From NCBI GenBank assembly GCA_036925085.1, contig JAUPFP010000002.1, forward strand, positions 2,068,550 through 2,132,549: a stretch of DNA of 64,000 nt, read 5' to 3'. This DNA is from Brachycybe producta. Its lineage: Eukaryota; Arthropoda; Diplopoda; Playtdesmida; Andrognathidae. How positions within the stretch are numbered: position 1 is the stretch's first letter; each line of letters opens with the position of its first letter. Below, one piece after another: positions 24,001 to 36,000 of the stretch. A program made the translations under genes and the position numbers. The notes beneath the pieces are model-generated. The model was not told the DNA's origin and did no database searches. It was given only the letters and a program-made list of their open reading frames with translations.

Positions 24001-27000
24001 TTTCAGCGCTACAACTGAGGCAAGTTTCACTTTGCTACGTTATGCGGTTCGCGAGTTTTTATCGTGACGGACATACACACAAACTTTCTGTTTTATGTTT
24101 AAGATGTTAAAATACATGTATATATTAAATTCATAGATTTTTTCTAACTATGGTTCATGTGACAGTGCATTTTGCATGATACACTTGAACATGTGTCCCT
24201 CTGTGACCTCAGTGGCTGTGCTCGCAGACCATTTTTTTCCAATTCAAATACAACTGGTTTTCGTTTTGCATTACATAGGGTTCCCACAGCAATGATGTCA
24301 TCTTTTATTCTGGGATTAATTTGGTTATATTTATTGGAGCAACCAATTGAGGAGTACAAGCTACAGTACACTAATAGTGTTGTGATCATTTCTTTGTGCT
24401 GCATTTTAGAGATGTGTTCCGAACCGCTCTATATTGTGGCTCGCATATTTTTGTTCAATAAACTAAGGGTAAGTACTTGAGTATTTTCATCAACTTTTAG
24501 TTAACCTTTGTGCAAACTGCATAGTTTTTTAGATTTTGAGTTTATACTCCAGCTGAATATATTCTGAATTCAAACGATGATAAATCCTTTTCGAGATTAA
24601 TCAAATACAGTTTGTAAATGGAATATGTACAGCATAGAGTTGCAAGATTTGTTAAGAGGCTACATCGAAAAATTACTTCGAAAAATCTCCGCGAACAGCG
24701 CTAGCATAGTTTTTATATTGACCCCATAGACCCAATGTTAAAGAAGAAACGTTAGTTTTTAAAATACACAGTCGCGGCAATATGTTTATTTTTCATATTT
24801 GAAGTTATTCAATGTTAAGTTTTCCATGTGCAATGTGCACCTTAAATATATGCTGATGGAGTGATAGAATGACAAAAAATTGTTAAGTACAGTTATATTT
24901 TTAAAAACTTTTTCAATATCGCAAATTTCTAACTCTTTATGTTAAACTCCATTCGAGTATGCCCAAATAAGAAAAAACATCCATTAAAATGCTCGTAAAA
25001 ATACGTAAAAATAATTTTTTTAAAAAAAATTAGCACATGCGATAATGTGTTGGCTTCACTGTGGTGTAATTGTTTTTTTTAATTATTTTTAGGTATTTTA
25101 CGAGCATTTTAATGGATGTTTTTTGCTTATGACCGCGTACTCAATGGAGTTTACAGTGTTGGGGAAAATACTTTTAAAAAGTATTTTAAATAAAATATAT
25201 TAAGCCAGGTCTGTGTGTGTGTGTGTGTGTGAGTGTAGGTGTGTGTGGCTGTGTGTTTCACAAAAAAACCTTGAAGCACGTCGGAATTTATATAAATTTA
25301 AATGAATAAATAAACCGCTTTTTTTTTCTCAAGGTCAACTCTATGACCGTGGTATTAAATAGGAGAGAGGGGGAAAGGTTGGAAAGTGTAGAGGGGGGAG
25401 AGAGAGAAACGTGGAGGGGGAAAAAGTGGGATGGGGAACTGAAATTGAAATGAAAGGAGTAAAAAAAGGAAAAAACGACGCGCATGCGCACAATTGCCTG
25501 TGAATTTTGCTCCCATCATTTATGACGGGTTACCCCACTAGTTTTAAATTAAAATACAAAATACAAATTTTACTTTTATTTCAAATACAAAATACAAAAT
25601 ACTTTCAAAACAAAATATTTAAAATACTAAAATATTTACTTCATCTTATATGTCTTGAGGAGTAATCGTTGGAAGCATTTGTCAGTTATTCTATTCCTTC
25701 TTGGAATTACTATCAAAGCTGTATTTGGGAACAACCTTTCAACAGGGGGAACTGTAACTTAAGTTGCATTCAACTTCATGAAGGTAGCCTATATGCTTGG
25801 AAACTGGTGCAATACTTGGATGTCAAACATTCTTTTTTGTCAAAGTAAAAAAAAATAATTTTTTGAAAGTAACAATTTTTTTAAATAGTATTTTGTAAAA
25901 TACTATAATGAGACGTTTGGGGCCCGCCGCTATTCTCGCTGTGTAGCGTTTTTCGTGGACGTTTTTTTGGATTTGTTACTGGCAGGCCACAAATGGGAGA
26001 CCTGCCTGGTCTATTTAGATGACATCGTCATCTTTGCGAAGAACTTCGAAGAGTTCATGAAAAGATTGAGATATCTTGGTGCTCATCAGGAACGCCAATT
26101 TAAGTCTTCAACCCAGTAAATGTTTCTTCAGAGAAGACGAGATCAACTACCTTGGACACAAGATTAGTGCCCTTGGTATTCGACCTGATGAAGAGAAAGT
26201 GCAGACGATTCAAGGATTCCCTGCACCGAAAAACGTGACTGACGTCAGAAGCTTCCTTGGAATGACCGGCTACTACAACCGTTTCATTGAGAACTACTCC
26301 AAGATCGCCAAACCAATGCAAGCCCTAGTCAAGAAATACCTGGACTTCAAGTGGAATGACGACTGCGAGGTCGCTTTTGATGGTTTGAAGAAGGCTTTTT
26401 GCTCCGCTCCGATTCTAACTTTGTATGATCCGGAGGCAGAAATTGCCTTGCACACTGATTCTTGTGATTACCAGATTGGTGTCATAAATTATCAGTATGC
26501 GAAAAACGAAAGGAAACCTGGAGTTCTAGGTTACTACAGCCGAAAACTCCAAGGAGCAGAACGAAACTACGGAACGACTGAAAAAGAATGTCTTGCAATC
26601 GTTTATCGCATTGAAAAAGCCAGACCGTACGTTTTCAACCGAAAATTCAAGATATTTACCGATCATAAGGCCCTGTGTTATTTAAAGACAGCACAGAATT
26701 TAGATGGCCGATTGGGTAAATGGCAAATGAAACTACAGCCATATGATTATGAAGTAGTTTACAAAAAAGGTAAAATGCACGTGGACGCCGATTGTGTTTC
26801 ACGTTACGAGAGCAACGTTCCTGCTAATTGGAAGCAGAAGAATGGGGAGATGGAAGCTCTCGAAGACCTTCACATCTTTACTGTCTACAACGATTTCCAG
26901 TGGGAACGGGAGCAATCCCTTGATGAAGAACTTCTCATCAAAGAATCACTCCAGAAAGATCGACTGCATCCCTATCACAAGAAGTTTGCGATAGTGGATG

Positions 27001-30000
27001 GCGTTTTGTACCACCTTAAGTATGAAGACACCGTGCCAGTACTAACATGTACTGTGCCCCGACAATTGAGAATTGGGATTCTCGAGATGCTCCATGATGT
27101 GCCTGAGGCCGGACATTTCGGATTCACCAAAACGATGAAGAGAATCCAGAAGCGATTCTACTGGAAAACAATGAAAACAGACGTCGCCGACTATGTCAGG
27201 TCGTGCCACATCTGTCAGAGAACCAAACTGTCGCACCAAAAAGTACCTGGATTGTTACAACCAATCATTGTGGGAAAACCGACAGAGTGTTGGGGGATGG
27301 ACTATCTTGGTCCTCTTCCGAAGTCAATCGGAGGAGTTCAACATATTTTGATTGCAGTGGACTACGCGACGAAGTATTGCATCGCCAAAGCAGTGGCAAG
27401 AGCAACCGCTCAGACAGCAATTGCCTTCGTCAAAGATAAGATTGTAAACGAGTTTGGAGTTCCTCAGAAGATCATCACTGATCGAGGACCCCAATTTTTG
27501 AGTAATGAAACTCAAGCGTTTTTCAAGACCTACGCAATCCAGCATGCTGCCACGACCGCCTATCATCCACAAGCTGATGGGTTGGCAGAAAGAACGAATC
27601 ATACAGTCATGGAAGTGGTGAAACGTCACTTGGATGTCCTTCAGCAGCAGGCTGACTGGAAAAAGAAATTAGGTGACGCGGTTATGGCCTACAATCTTGT
27701 AGAACATAACTCAACGAAATTTTCGCCATATCGATTAATGTTCGGGCGCGAGCCCAGGACCACGTTGGATAACATGATGCCACGCGCTCCTATCGTGCCA
27801 CCGCCCGTAACAGACGAAGCAGAGCAGTCCGATCCAGCTTTGGATGCTGCTAAAAAGAACATAGAAGCTGCCCAGGAGGTGCAGAAAAGAAACTACGACG
27901 AGAAGCATCGTACGATTCCGGACTATAAGCCTGGTCAGAAAGTGCTGATAAGAGATCGTGTGCCAAAGCCAGGAATGGCTTATAAACTCATCTGGCCATA
28001 CAAGGAATCCTGCCTTGTCACGAAGAAGATAACCGACTTAGTCTACGAGATCGAGTACGTCACTCGATCTGGTCTGACTATGAGAGACACCGTCAATGTT
28101 CAGCAAATGAGACCCTATTTCGAGGCCAATGACCTGAGGGCTCCTCAAACAAACTTACCTGATGACATTGAAGAAACTACCAGCGCCTAGGAAGAATCCG
28201 ACGCTGATGAAGAAATTATTGACGAAGCAGACAACAACTTACCTGTTGAGAGTACTCCAGAAGTTCATCGTGAAGAAGGAGAAGAAGTTATCCCCGATGC
28301 GAGCCAAGAAACTGCTCCAAAAGAACCAGTCCAATTGGATTCCCGTGTGCAAACACGTGGTGGAGAGAATAAAAATTATGCGAAAGCTAATTTACTGCCA
28401 AGATGGGCGAAATTTGGCGTTAAGATGGCCAAATTAGACCCAGAGAGTCAAGAAAAAGCATCAAGGGATGCAGAAATTCGAATTTGCCGCCTTGCGCAGC
28501 GCCGCCTGGTGGGAGAAATTGAGAAGAGAAGAAGAAGAGAAACCGGAAGTAGCTAATAGCTCCGCCTCTTCTGACCCGGAAATTAGACTTGGCAACCCCT
28601 TAGAACCACGTGGGGACGCCGCCGCCATTTTGGACGCCACTTTCAAATTCACTTCTGAAAGAGAAGCACGCGAAAGTAAAGTTTCGCGATTTTCAAGTGT
28701 GTCACGCAGCAAAAAGTTTAATTTTAAGAAGAAAATGCAACGATCGTCTGGGGAGGAATCGAGCAGCCGCGAGGCTATGGACCTCTCAGTCTTCTGTAAT
28801 GAAGACACCATAATCCTCGGAGATGAAGAAAAAAAGGAAACCGAGGATGGAGATGCTGCCAGTGCAGAGAAGCCTTCCGGCAGCAATGCCCTGCCGTCCC
28901 CGAAAGATGAACCAGACTCAGGCAACTCTTCCAAGAAACGTCAGAGCCCCGAATCAGGAGAGGAGGATGCCCAAGAAGACGATGCTAAGGACAAGGAAGA
29001 CCTTCCCGGCAGCGATGCCACATCGTCAGCATCTCAACAGAGAGAAGACTCCAGTGAAAGAAAAATCCTGGACGCAGAAAACGAGTTCTACGATATCCTC
29101 TCACAAATGAACGCATCGGCATCAAGATCTAGCGATTACGAGATGGAAGACCGGATCGCAAGACGGCAAAGCCAGGGGGCTTGGAGGAAAGCATCGCCCG
29201 AGGGTCCCGTAATTATAATCCCGACCACCTTCACTGAGGAAGACCTCCGCCGGGATCAAGAGACTTCGCCACCTCGACCAGCCATGGATGTCCCGAAGCC
29301 AAGGAGAAGACGACGTCACCGACCCAGCACTAACCGAGCCCGGAACGAGTTCCAAGTCGCCAGGTGTTGGCAACCCGTAAGTCCGGAAACGTCCGAGGGA
29401 ACAGAATCGGCGCGATTTATGTCGTAAAATCCTAGTTGTGTAAATTTAATTATATTGTTTTTATTCTAGAAACTTTTGTTGTATAAATTTTATCAAAGAC
29501 CCTGTGATCGAATAATAATTATTTATATTTTATTTTCTCGAAACGTTTTTGTTTTTACCTGTGATACCCCTGGATTTTACTAATTTAGATCCAGTCGGGG
29601 GGGAGGGGGATTTTTAGGAAAATTGTCTTGGGAAGTAGGGTACTTCCCGCTTAGTCGGGGGGAGTGAGACGTTTGGGGCCCGCCGCTATTCTCGCTGTGT
29701 AGCGTTTTTCGTTTTTTGGGGGTTTTTGCGTCACCCTGTACTTTGTGTAGCTTCTGGGCCACTCGGTACTTTTGGTACCGAGTGACCCAGATATCATATG
29801 TTTGAGATAACAATCTGACCTTTTCGTTCCCCCTCGTATTTTTCTTCCACACGAATAGATTTATTCATTTTTAATTTGATTTTGTTTTCGTTTCTCCTGT
29901 TGTCACCTATGTGTGATAACAGGGGATGAGTCATGATTTTGGACAAATGGATCAATCTCTTGATTGGTCCATTTGGTCCAAAATATTGTTTTAACCAATT

Positions 30001-33000
30001 GTCAAGTATGGCCCTGAGAATCCGACTTTGGGATTCTCAGGGTATATAAAGAGTCATTTTTATGTGCTCAAAAAGCTTCTTTTTAATATACCGAACCTAT
30101 GCCCGATTTTCGCTAGGTTCTTTTCTTTTTAATATTCAAGTTATATTTTTTATGTGTTGTGCAAAACCAGTTTTATGTTATTTCACCGAAATAAATCTAC
30201 ATTTTTATATTTAACTAAACCAGTGGTGTTTATTCTTCAAGACTTAAAATTCCGCGATTGTGAATTCATCATTTGCAGGTCTTCACCTACTTTGGATACA
30301 TCAAGGTCCCAACAGGTGCAAACCTGCAACGTACAAGTGAGTATATTTTTACACGATTCTTAGGACGAAAGTCCGAGAGATACAGAGATTAAAGATCCTC
30401 AAGACTGTGAAGTCTTTTGCCAGAGACTAGTGAGGACATAAAATAGACGTTATATTGGTCTAGTCCTCCCGGGCCAGTAGAATTAGTGACCTAGCCGACC
30501 ACTATCAATACGAGTGCAAACTCGCTCGTATTAACCAAAAAGAGCAGATTCTACTAACGGAAAAAGGTCCGTCACAATAAATACAAAGTAATTTCAAAAT
30601 ACAAATACATTATTTAATGGACGTATTTCAAATACAAATACTAAATAAAAAAGAAGTATTTAAAATAGTTTTTTTAAATACTCAACATCACTGGGAGTTT
30701 AACATAAGAGTGAGAAACTCACGATTTTGATATTGTTTTTAAATATGAAAAATAGACATATAGTGCGACGACGGTGTATTTTTTAAAACTAAAGTTTCTT
30801 TAACATCGGGTCTATGAGTTCAATCGAAAAACGATGCTAGCGCTCTTTGCGGAGATTTTACGAAGTAATTTTGCGATGTAGCCTCTTAAACACTTGAATT
30901 CTAATTCACAATATATTTCTATTGAAAACAAAGTAACATGGACAAAGGAGTTTAATTATTTCCACCCCTGTTCTACTTTCAAATTATGACTTGTCCTATG
31001 TAAATTAGACCTTGATGGTCCTTCATGTAGGGAATTCCTTATGCTAGCTTTTTAATATATAGTGAGACGTTTGGGCCCGCCGCTTATTTTCGCTTTTTAG
31101 CGTTTTCATTTTTGGGGTTTTTTAACGTCACCCTGTATTTTATTTGGCTTCTGGGCCACTCGGTACTTTTGGTACCGAGTGACCCAGATATCATATGTTT
31201 AGATTACGATCTGACCTTTTCGTTCCCCCTCATATTTTTACTTCCACATGAGTGGATTAATGTTTTTTTAATTTGATTTTGTTTTCGTTTCTCCTGTTAT
31301 CATCTATGTGTGATAACAGGGGATGAATCATGATTTTGGCCAAATAGATCAATCTTGTGATTGGTCTATTTGGGCCAAAATATTAAAGTAACCAATTGTA
31401 GACTTGTGCCCTGAGAATCCGACTTGTGGATACTTAGGCTATATAAAGAGTTAACTTTGTGTACTCGAGAGAGATTTTCTAAACACTGAACCTATGCCCG
31501 ATTTTGGCTAGGTTCTTTTCTTTTAATTATTATTTTTAGTTATTATTTTAGTTATTATTTTTAATTATTATTTTTAGTTTATATTATTTTAAGTTATATT
31601 TTTATGTGTTGTGTTCGAAACCAATTCGCTAATTTTTTATTTATCAACGAAATAAACCTTCTATTATCTTTAACTAAACCAGTGCTGTTTATTATTTGAA
31701 ACTTTAAATTCCGCGATTGTGAACTTCATCATTTTGCAGGCCTTCACCTTTCTTGGATACATCAAGGTCCTAACAGGTGCAAACCTGCAACGCATGAGTA
31801 AGTATATTTTACACGATTCTTAGGGCAGATTTACGGACGAAAGTCCGAGAGATACAGAGATTAAAGATCCTCAAGACTGTGAAGTCTTTTGCCAGAGACT
31901 AGTGAGGACACAAAATAGACGTTATATTGGTCTAGTCCTCCCGGGTCAGTAGAATTAGTGACCTAGCCACTCACTATCAATACGAGTGAAAACTCGCTCG
32001 TATTAACATAAAAGAGCAGATTCTACTAATGGAAAAAGGTCCGTCACAATATAGTTTCCTTGTCTGCAAGTTTGTAACTTTGTAACATAGTGCTCAAAGC
32101 TTACTAATATTTTATATTATAATAAATATTAATAATCCTAAAATTTCATAGTGACTGAATAGCCCATGTGGTAACGAACCTTGCGGTCGGTAGTTCGAAT
32201 GACAGGCAATTAGAAAACGGGCTGAACAGAAATTGGCTCCGCCCTCTTTTGGCTCCGCCTCTTTTTGGCTCCACACTTTCTAATTGGTTGGTTATGTAGT
32301 CTGACGTCACATGCTCCGCCGTTTTCAATGTTGAACCACACACCAAACCAATTAGAAGTTGCCTTTCGTCATAAAAAGAGCGGAGTCAACTTCTGTTCAT
32401 CCCGTTTTCTAATTGCCAATGTTCGAATGCCGTTGGTGCCCATTCACTATTTATTTAAAAACTAGTAGTGGAGCCTCTCATAAAGTGGTTTATTTTTAAT
32501 TTAAATTTAAGAAGTATACAAATGATTTTTTTTTAATTTTAAATTAAAGATAAACCATCCTAGGACGGGCTCTTAAATTTTAAATTTAAGATAAACCGTC
32601 CTATGACGGGCTCCACTACTAGTTTAAGAAAATTTATTAAGGCAAGATCTGCTGGTTTTTTTTCTCCACAAGTCTGCCAGTGCCACAACCTTTTAAACCT
32701 AGACTTACTTTTCTTTCTCTAATGATGAAAGTCAGTAACAGCCACATTACTACGTTGGCTGTTTTAATAATTTTTTTTGAAACCTACTTATCACGAAAAA
32801 CACCGTATCATGTGACAATTTTTTCTTCTATATAGGTTATTATTGAATGCTTGGCTGTAGCGTCTCGTTGCCTTTGTTTGGCATTAACTGTGTATTTCAG
32901 TCCTGCTGTTGCAATTAATGGATATACTGTTGGCCAGGTAGTTTTAATTTATTTTGTGATTTTTTTTTTTTACATTTTTCTTGTTGGGGGCCATATGTGA

Positions 33001-36000
33001 AGTATGTAGTTGTTTAATTGCTCAACGTTGCTTCTTGAAAAACGAGGGGCTCATCTAGGCTTGCCACCTGTGCAGGACAGTCCTCCATTCGGAAGAACTG
33101 TCGTCCTGCCAGGACCATCCTCCACGAACAAAATAAAGTTTTGATGAAGGAGATTGAATCTTAATGTCGTTGCCCGGTCGAAAGAGCTTTTCTTCGGGCT
33201 CGTGTCGTGCTCGTCCCGTAGCCTTCACGTTTCTATATAATTGAACTTTTATTATGAAAGAGACTTTATTTGGGGGTTTGGGACATTTGCCGAAAGACAC
33301 TTACCCAAAAGGGACATTTACCCTATGGACACTTGCCCAAAAGGGACATTTGCCCTATGGACACTTGCCCTAAAACCATTTGCTCTAAAGGGACATTTGC
33401 CCTAAAACCATTTGCTCTAAAGGGACATTTGCCCTAAAACCATTTCCCATAAAGGGACATTTGCCTTAAAACCATGTGCCCTAATCGGTAGTGTACATTT
33501 ACGTCATTTGACGGTTTTGTTCACCTGCGGCCCACAGAACCTATTTAACGTTCAACACTGAAAGACACTAAACCGTATGAAAAGAGAGAAGAAGAAAATG
33601 GTTTTATGGCAAATGCCCGTTAGGAAAAATGGTTTTAGGGCAAATGTTTCTTTAGGGTAAGTGTGTTTAGGGCCAATGGTTTTATGGCAAATGCCCGTTA
33701 GGAAAAATGTGTTAGGGCAAATGTTTCTTTAGGGTGTGTTTAGGGCCAATGGTTTTAGGGCAAATGTTCCTTTAGGGCAAATGTCTATGTTCCTTTATTT
33801 GGTACTGGGTATATTTTCAACTTTTTATTTGGCGTCCACTTACACTAAAACATACAGAGGATAAAAGTGAACTGTATTTTATTCTCAATATATCAATGGT
33901 ATTTTATGTTTAGGTTTTGCACTCATTAATATGGGTAATTGGAATCTACGCATACTTTGCATATCATTTAAAATACTCAGTGTCGACCGAAACTGAGCAT
34001 GAACCCGAGTTTCCATTTAAGAGATTATGGGATTTCTTCCCTAGCTACTTAAAACACGTGGTATGTGAACATCACTTATTTTGTCGCTTTCATTGTAAAT
34101 TATTAATCATACATTTATTCTGTTCCGATCCACGAATTGTCTATTTTATTTGTGTATAATGTCAGTAGTGTACGTGGTAGAAATCTGAGCAGCCCGGAGT
34201 TATCTGCAGCCGCGGCAGAATCTTTATATAGAGTATGGTGCAGCTGCTCCACTCTTCTCAGAGTATCCTGCAGCAAGTCTCACCCATATTAGAAACAATG
34301 CGGTAAATGCCTTTAAGAGGCTACATCACAAAATCATTTGAAAAATCTCCGCAAGAGCGCTAGTATCGTTTTTCTATTGAGTCCATAGACCCAGTGTTAA
34401 AGAAAAAAATGCTAATTCGCGATTTTGAAATAGTTTTTAAAAATATAACCGTACTTACCAATTTTTTGTCATTCTATCACTCGATCAGCATATACTTAAG
34501 GTGCACATTGCACTTTGAACCATCAAAATGGGACAACTTTAAATATGAAAAATAAACATATTGCCGCAACTGTGTATTTTAAAAACTCCCGTTTCTTCTT
34601 TAACATGGGGGAGTCAAGAAACATGAATTTCAGCTGACGCAACTCAGCCCCAAAACATTTCAACATTGTTGCGGGTCTGAATCGCAACTGATGCGATCCA
34701 GCTCCGCAACAATGTATTGCAACTTAAAACTATCCGCCCCCTAACCTTCCTCTCCAAATAGCCCTCATACTGGGTGGGGGTGCTATTTTGATGAATGGCG
34801 GAACGGGTCTGAACAACAGTAGGAACAGTCGGAAGGTCAGGAAAGGTTAGGAAATTAAGCTTGTTGCAGGGGGTCTGGGGGGCACAGCCCTCCGAGTGTT
34901 CAAAGAATTATTAAAACAAGTTTGTTCATTTTTATAACCGTTCCTCCCGTTAATCAAATTAGGAAACAGTCGAACAATGGAATAATTTGATTCAGTAATT
35001 CTTTAAAAACTGGAGGCTGCGCCCCCAACCACCCTGCAACAGGCTTAACCAAACCAAACCTTCCGATTGTTCCTCCTATTTTTCCGACTATTCCTACCGT
35101 TGTTCCGACCGTTCCTTTGCCATGCCGATTGATCTCTATGAAGATTTACTGGTGCAAGTATGTAATTTTTAAAAGTAAATATTAAATGAAAGTCGATTTA
35201 TTTTCGAAATTAACTGAATAAATTTAGCGAGCGATTTGGAATCACTCGCTTAATTTATTCAATTATTTTTGAAAATACATAACTTTCATTTCGTTTTTTG
35301 CGCCCCCCCCCCCCCCCCGCATTTTCGGGTCTTGCGGTTGCCTAGCTACGCCCCTGATCGCAACAAAGAATCGTGGTGTATACTACCCTTTACATGAAAA
35401 TACAAATGTAAATGTAAATACAAAAATTTTCTTTTTTTCTAAAATAAAATATTATTAACAGCACCAATTTACATTTTTAAAGTACATCATATTTTCTGAA
35501 AACTGAAACAAGATAGGATTTTGGACCAAATTAACCCCGTTACGTGGTGTTTAATTTTGTTTCAATTTTTAACTACCCGTATATCACGAGGATATTTGTT
35601 CTTGTTTCATTTTAATAGTGACTCATTTTTGTTGCTCTTCACTTGGTTTTTTTTTTGCAGCCTTGTTTTTCTTGGAATCAGGTTTCCTTAACTTGGAGTT
35701 TTTTCAAACAAGGACTTTTAAAGCAAATTTTAACGGAAGGTACAAACCATTTTTTTGCAATTGAAAACTACGAATTTATATTTTGCATGAGGATTTTGCA
35801 GAACCGATTTTTGTCGATTTTCTGCTAATTGGCAAAAATCGAATTCGCAAACAAATGTTAACCGATTTCCGATCCTTAACGCACTCAACAATTAGGAACC
35901 GTTTTGCTCAAATCTGACTTGGTCTGAGCAGCTTTGGAGATAGGGGTGGGTGGTGGGGCAATTGCCCTCCCCCAGCTCGTATTCCTGTGTTTATAGCCTA

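Larger units (their letters stand above)
25909..30576 (+). mobile_element. Ty3/gypsy retrotransposon with deleted 5' half
   Basis: 49 bases of 5' LTR (TGAGACGTTTGGGGCC...) are fused to mid-RT, so most of the LTR, gag, protease and the first part of RT are gone. What remains is RT end, RNase H, integrase, an extra ORF and a full 3' LTR. A 4-bp ataa lies on both sides (25905-25908, 30577-30580), a possible target duplication. Same orientation as RFT1. Confidence 0.88.
25154..30693. mobile_element. hAT-type element inserted in the TTAA MITE, itself carrying insertions
   Basis: Ends CAGTGTTGGGGAAAATAC and its partner ...ACTCAACATCACTG, flanked by an exact 8-bp duplication ggagttta (25146-25153, 30694-30701) that is single in other MITE copies. 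Without its own insertions (Helitron-like 25203-25541 and Ty3 25909-30576) only about 530 bases remain, rich in aaaatacaaaatac, so it is non-autonomous. Confidence 0.85.
24652..30889. mobile_element. TTAA-flanked palindromic MITE, split by nested insertions
   Basis: Left half 24652-25153 begins TTAAGAGGCTACATC; right half 30694-30889 ends GATGTAGCCTCTTAA. The two arms are largely complementary, so the element is a long foldback. TTAA duplications and GAGGCTAC ends fit a piggyBac-like non-autonomous element. A hAT element (25154-30693) separates the halves. Related copies: 34313, 42500, 46277, 49518, 52514 and 55011. Confidence 0.85.

Noticed and set aside
28461-28934. 157-codon minus-strand frame
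   Set aside because: Antisense shadow of the charged third ORF of the Ty3 element.
25909-30576. Endogenous retrovirus with an envelope gene
   Set aside because: The post-pol ORF has no signal peptide, membrane segment or furin-like context, so an envelope role is not supported.
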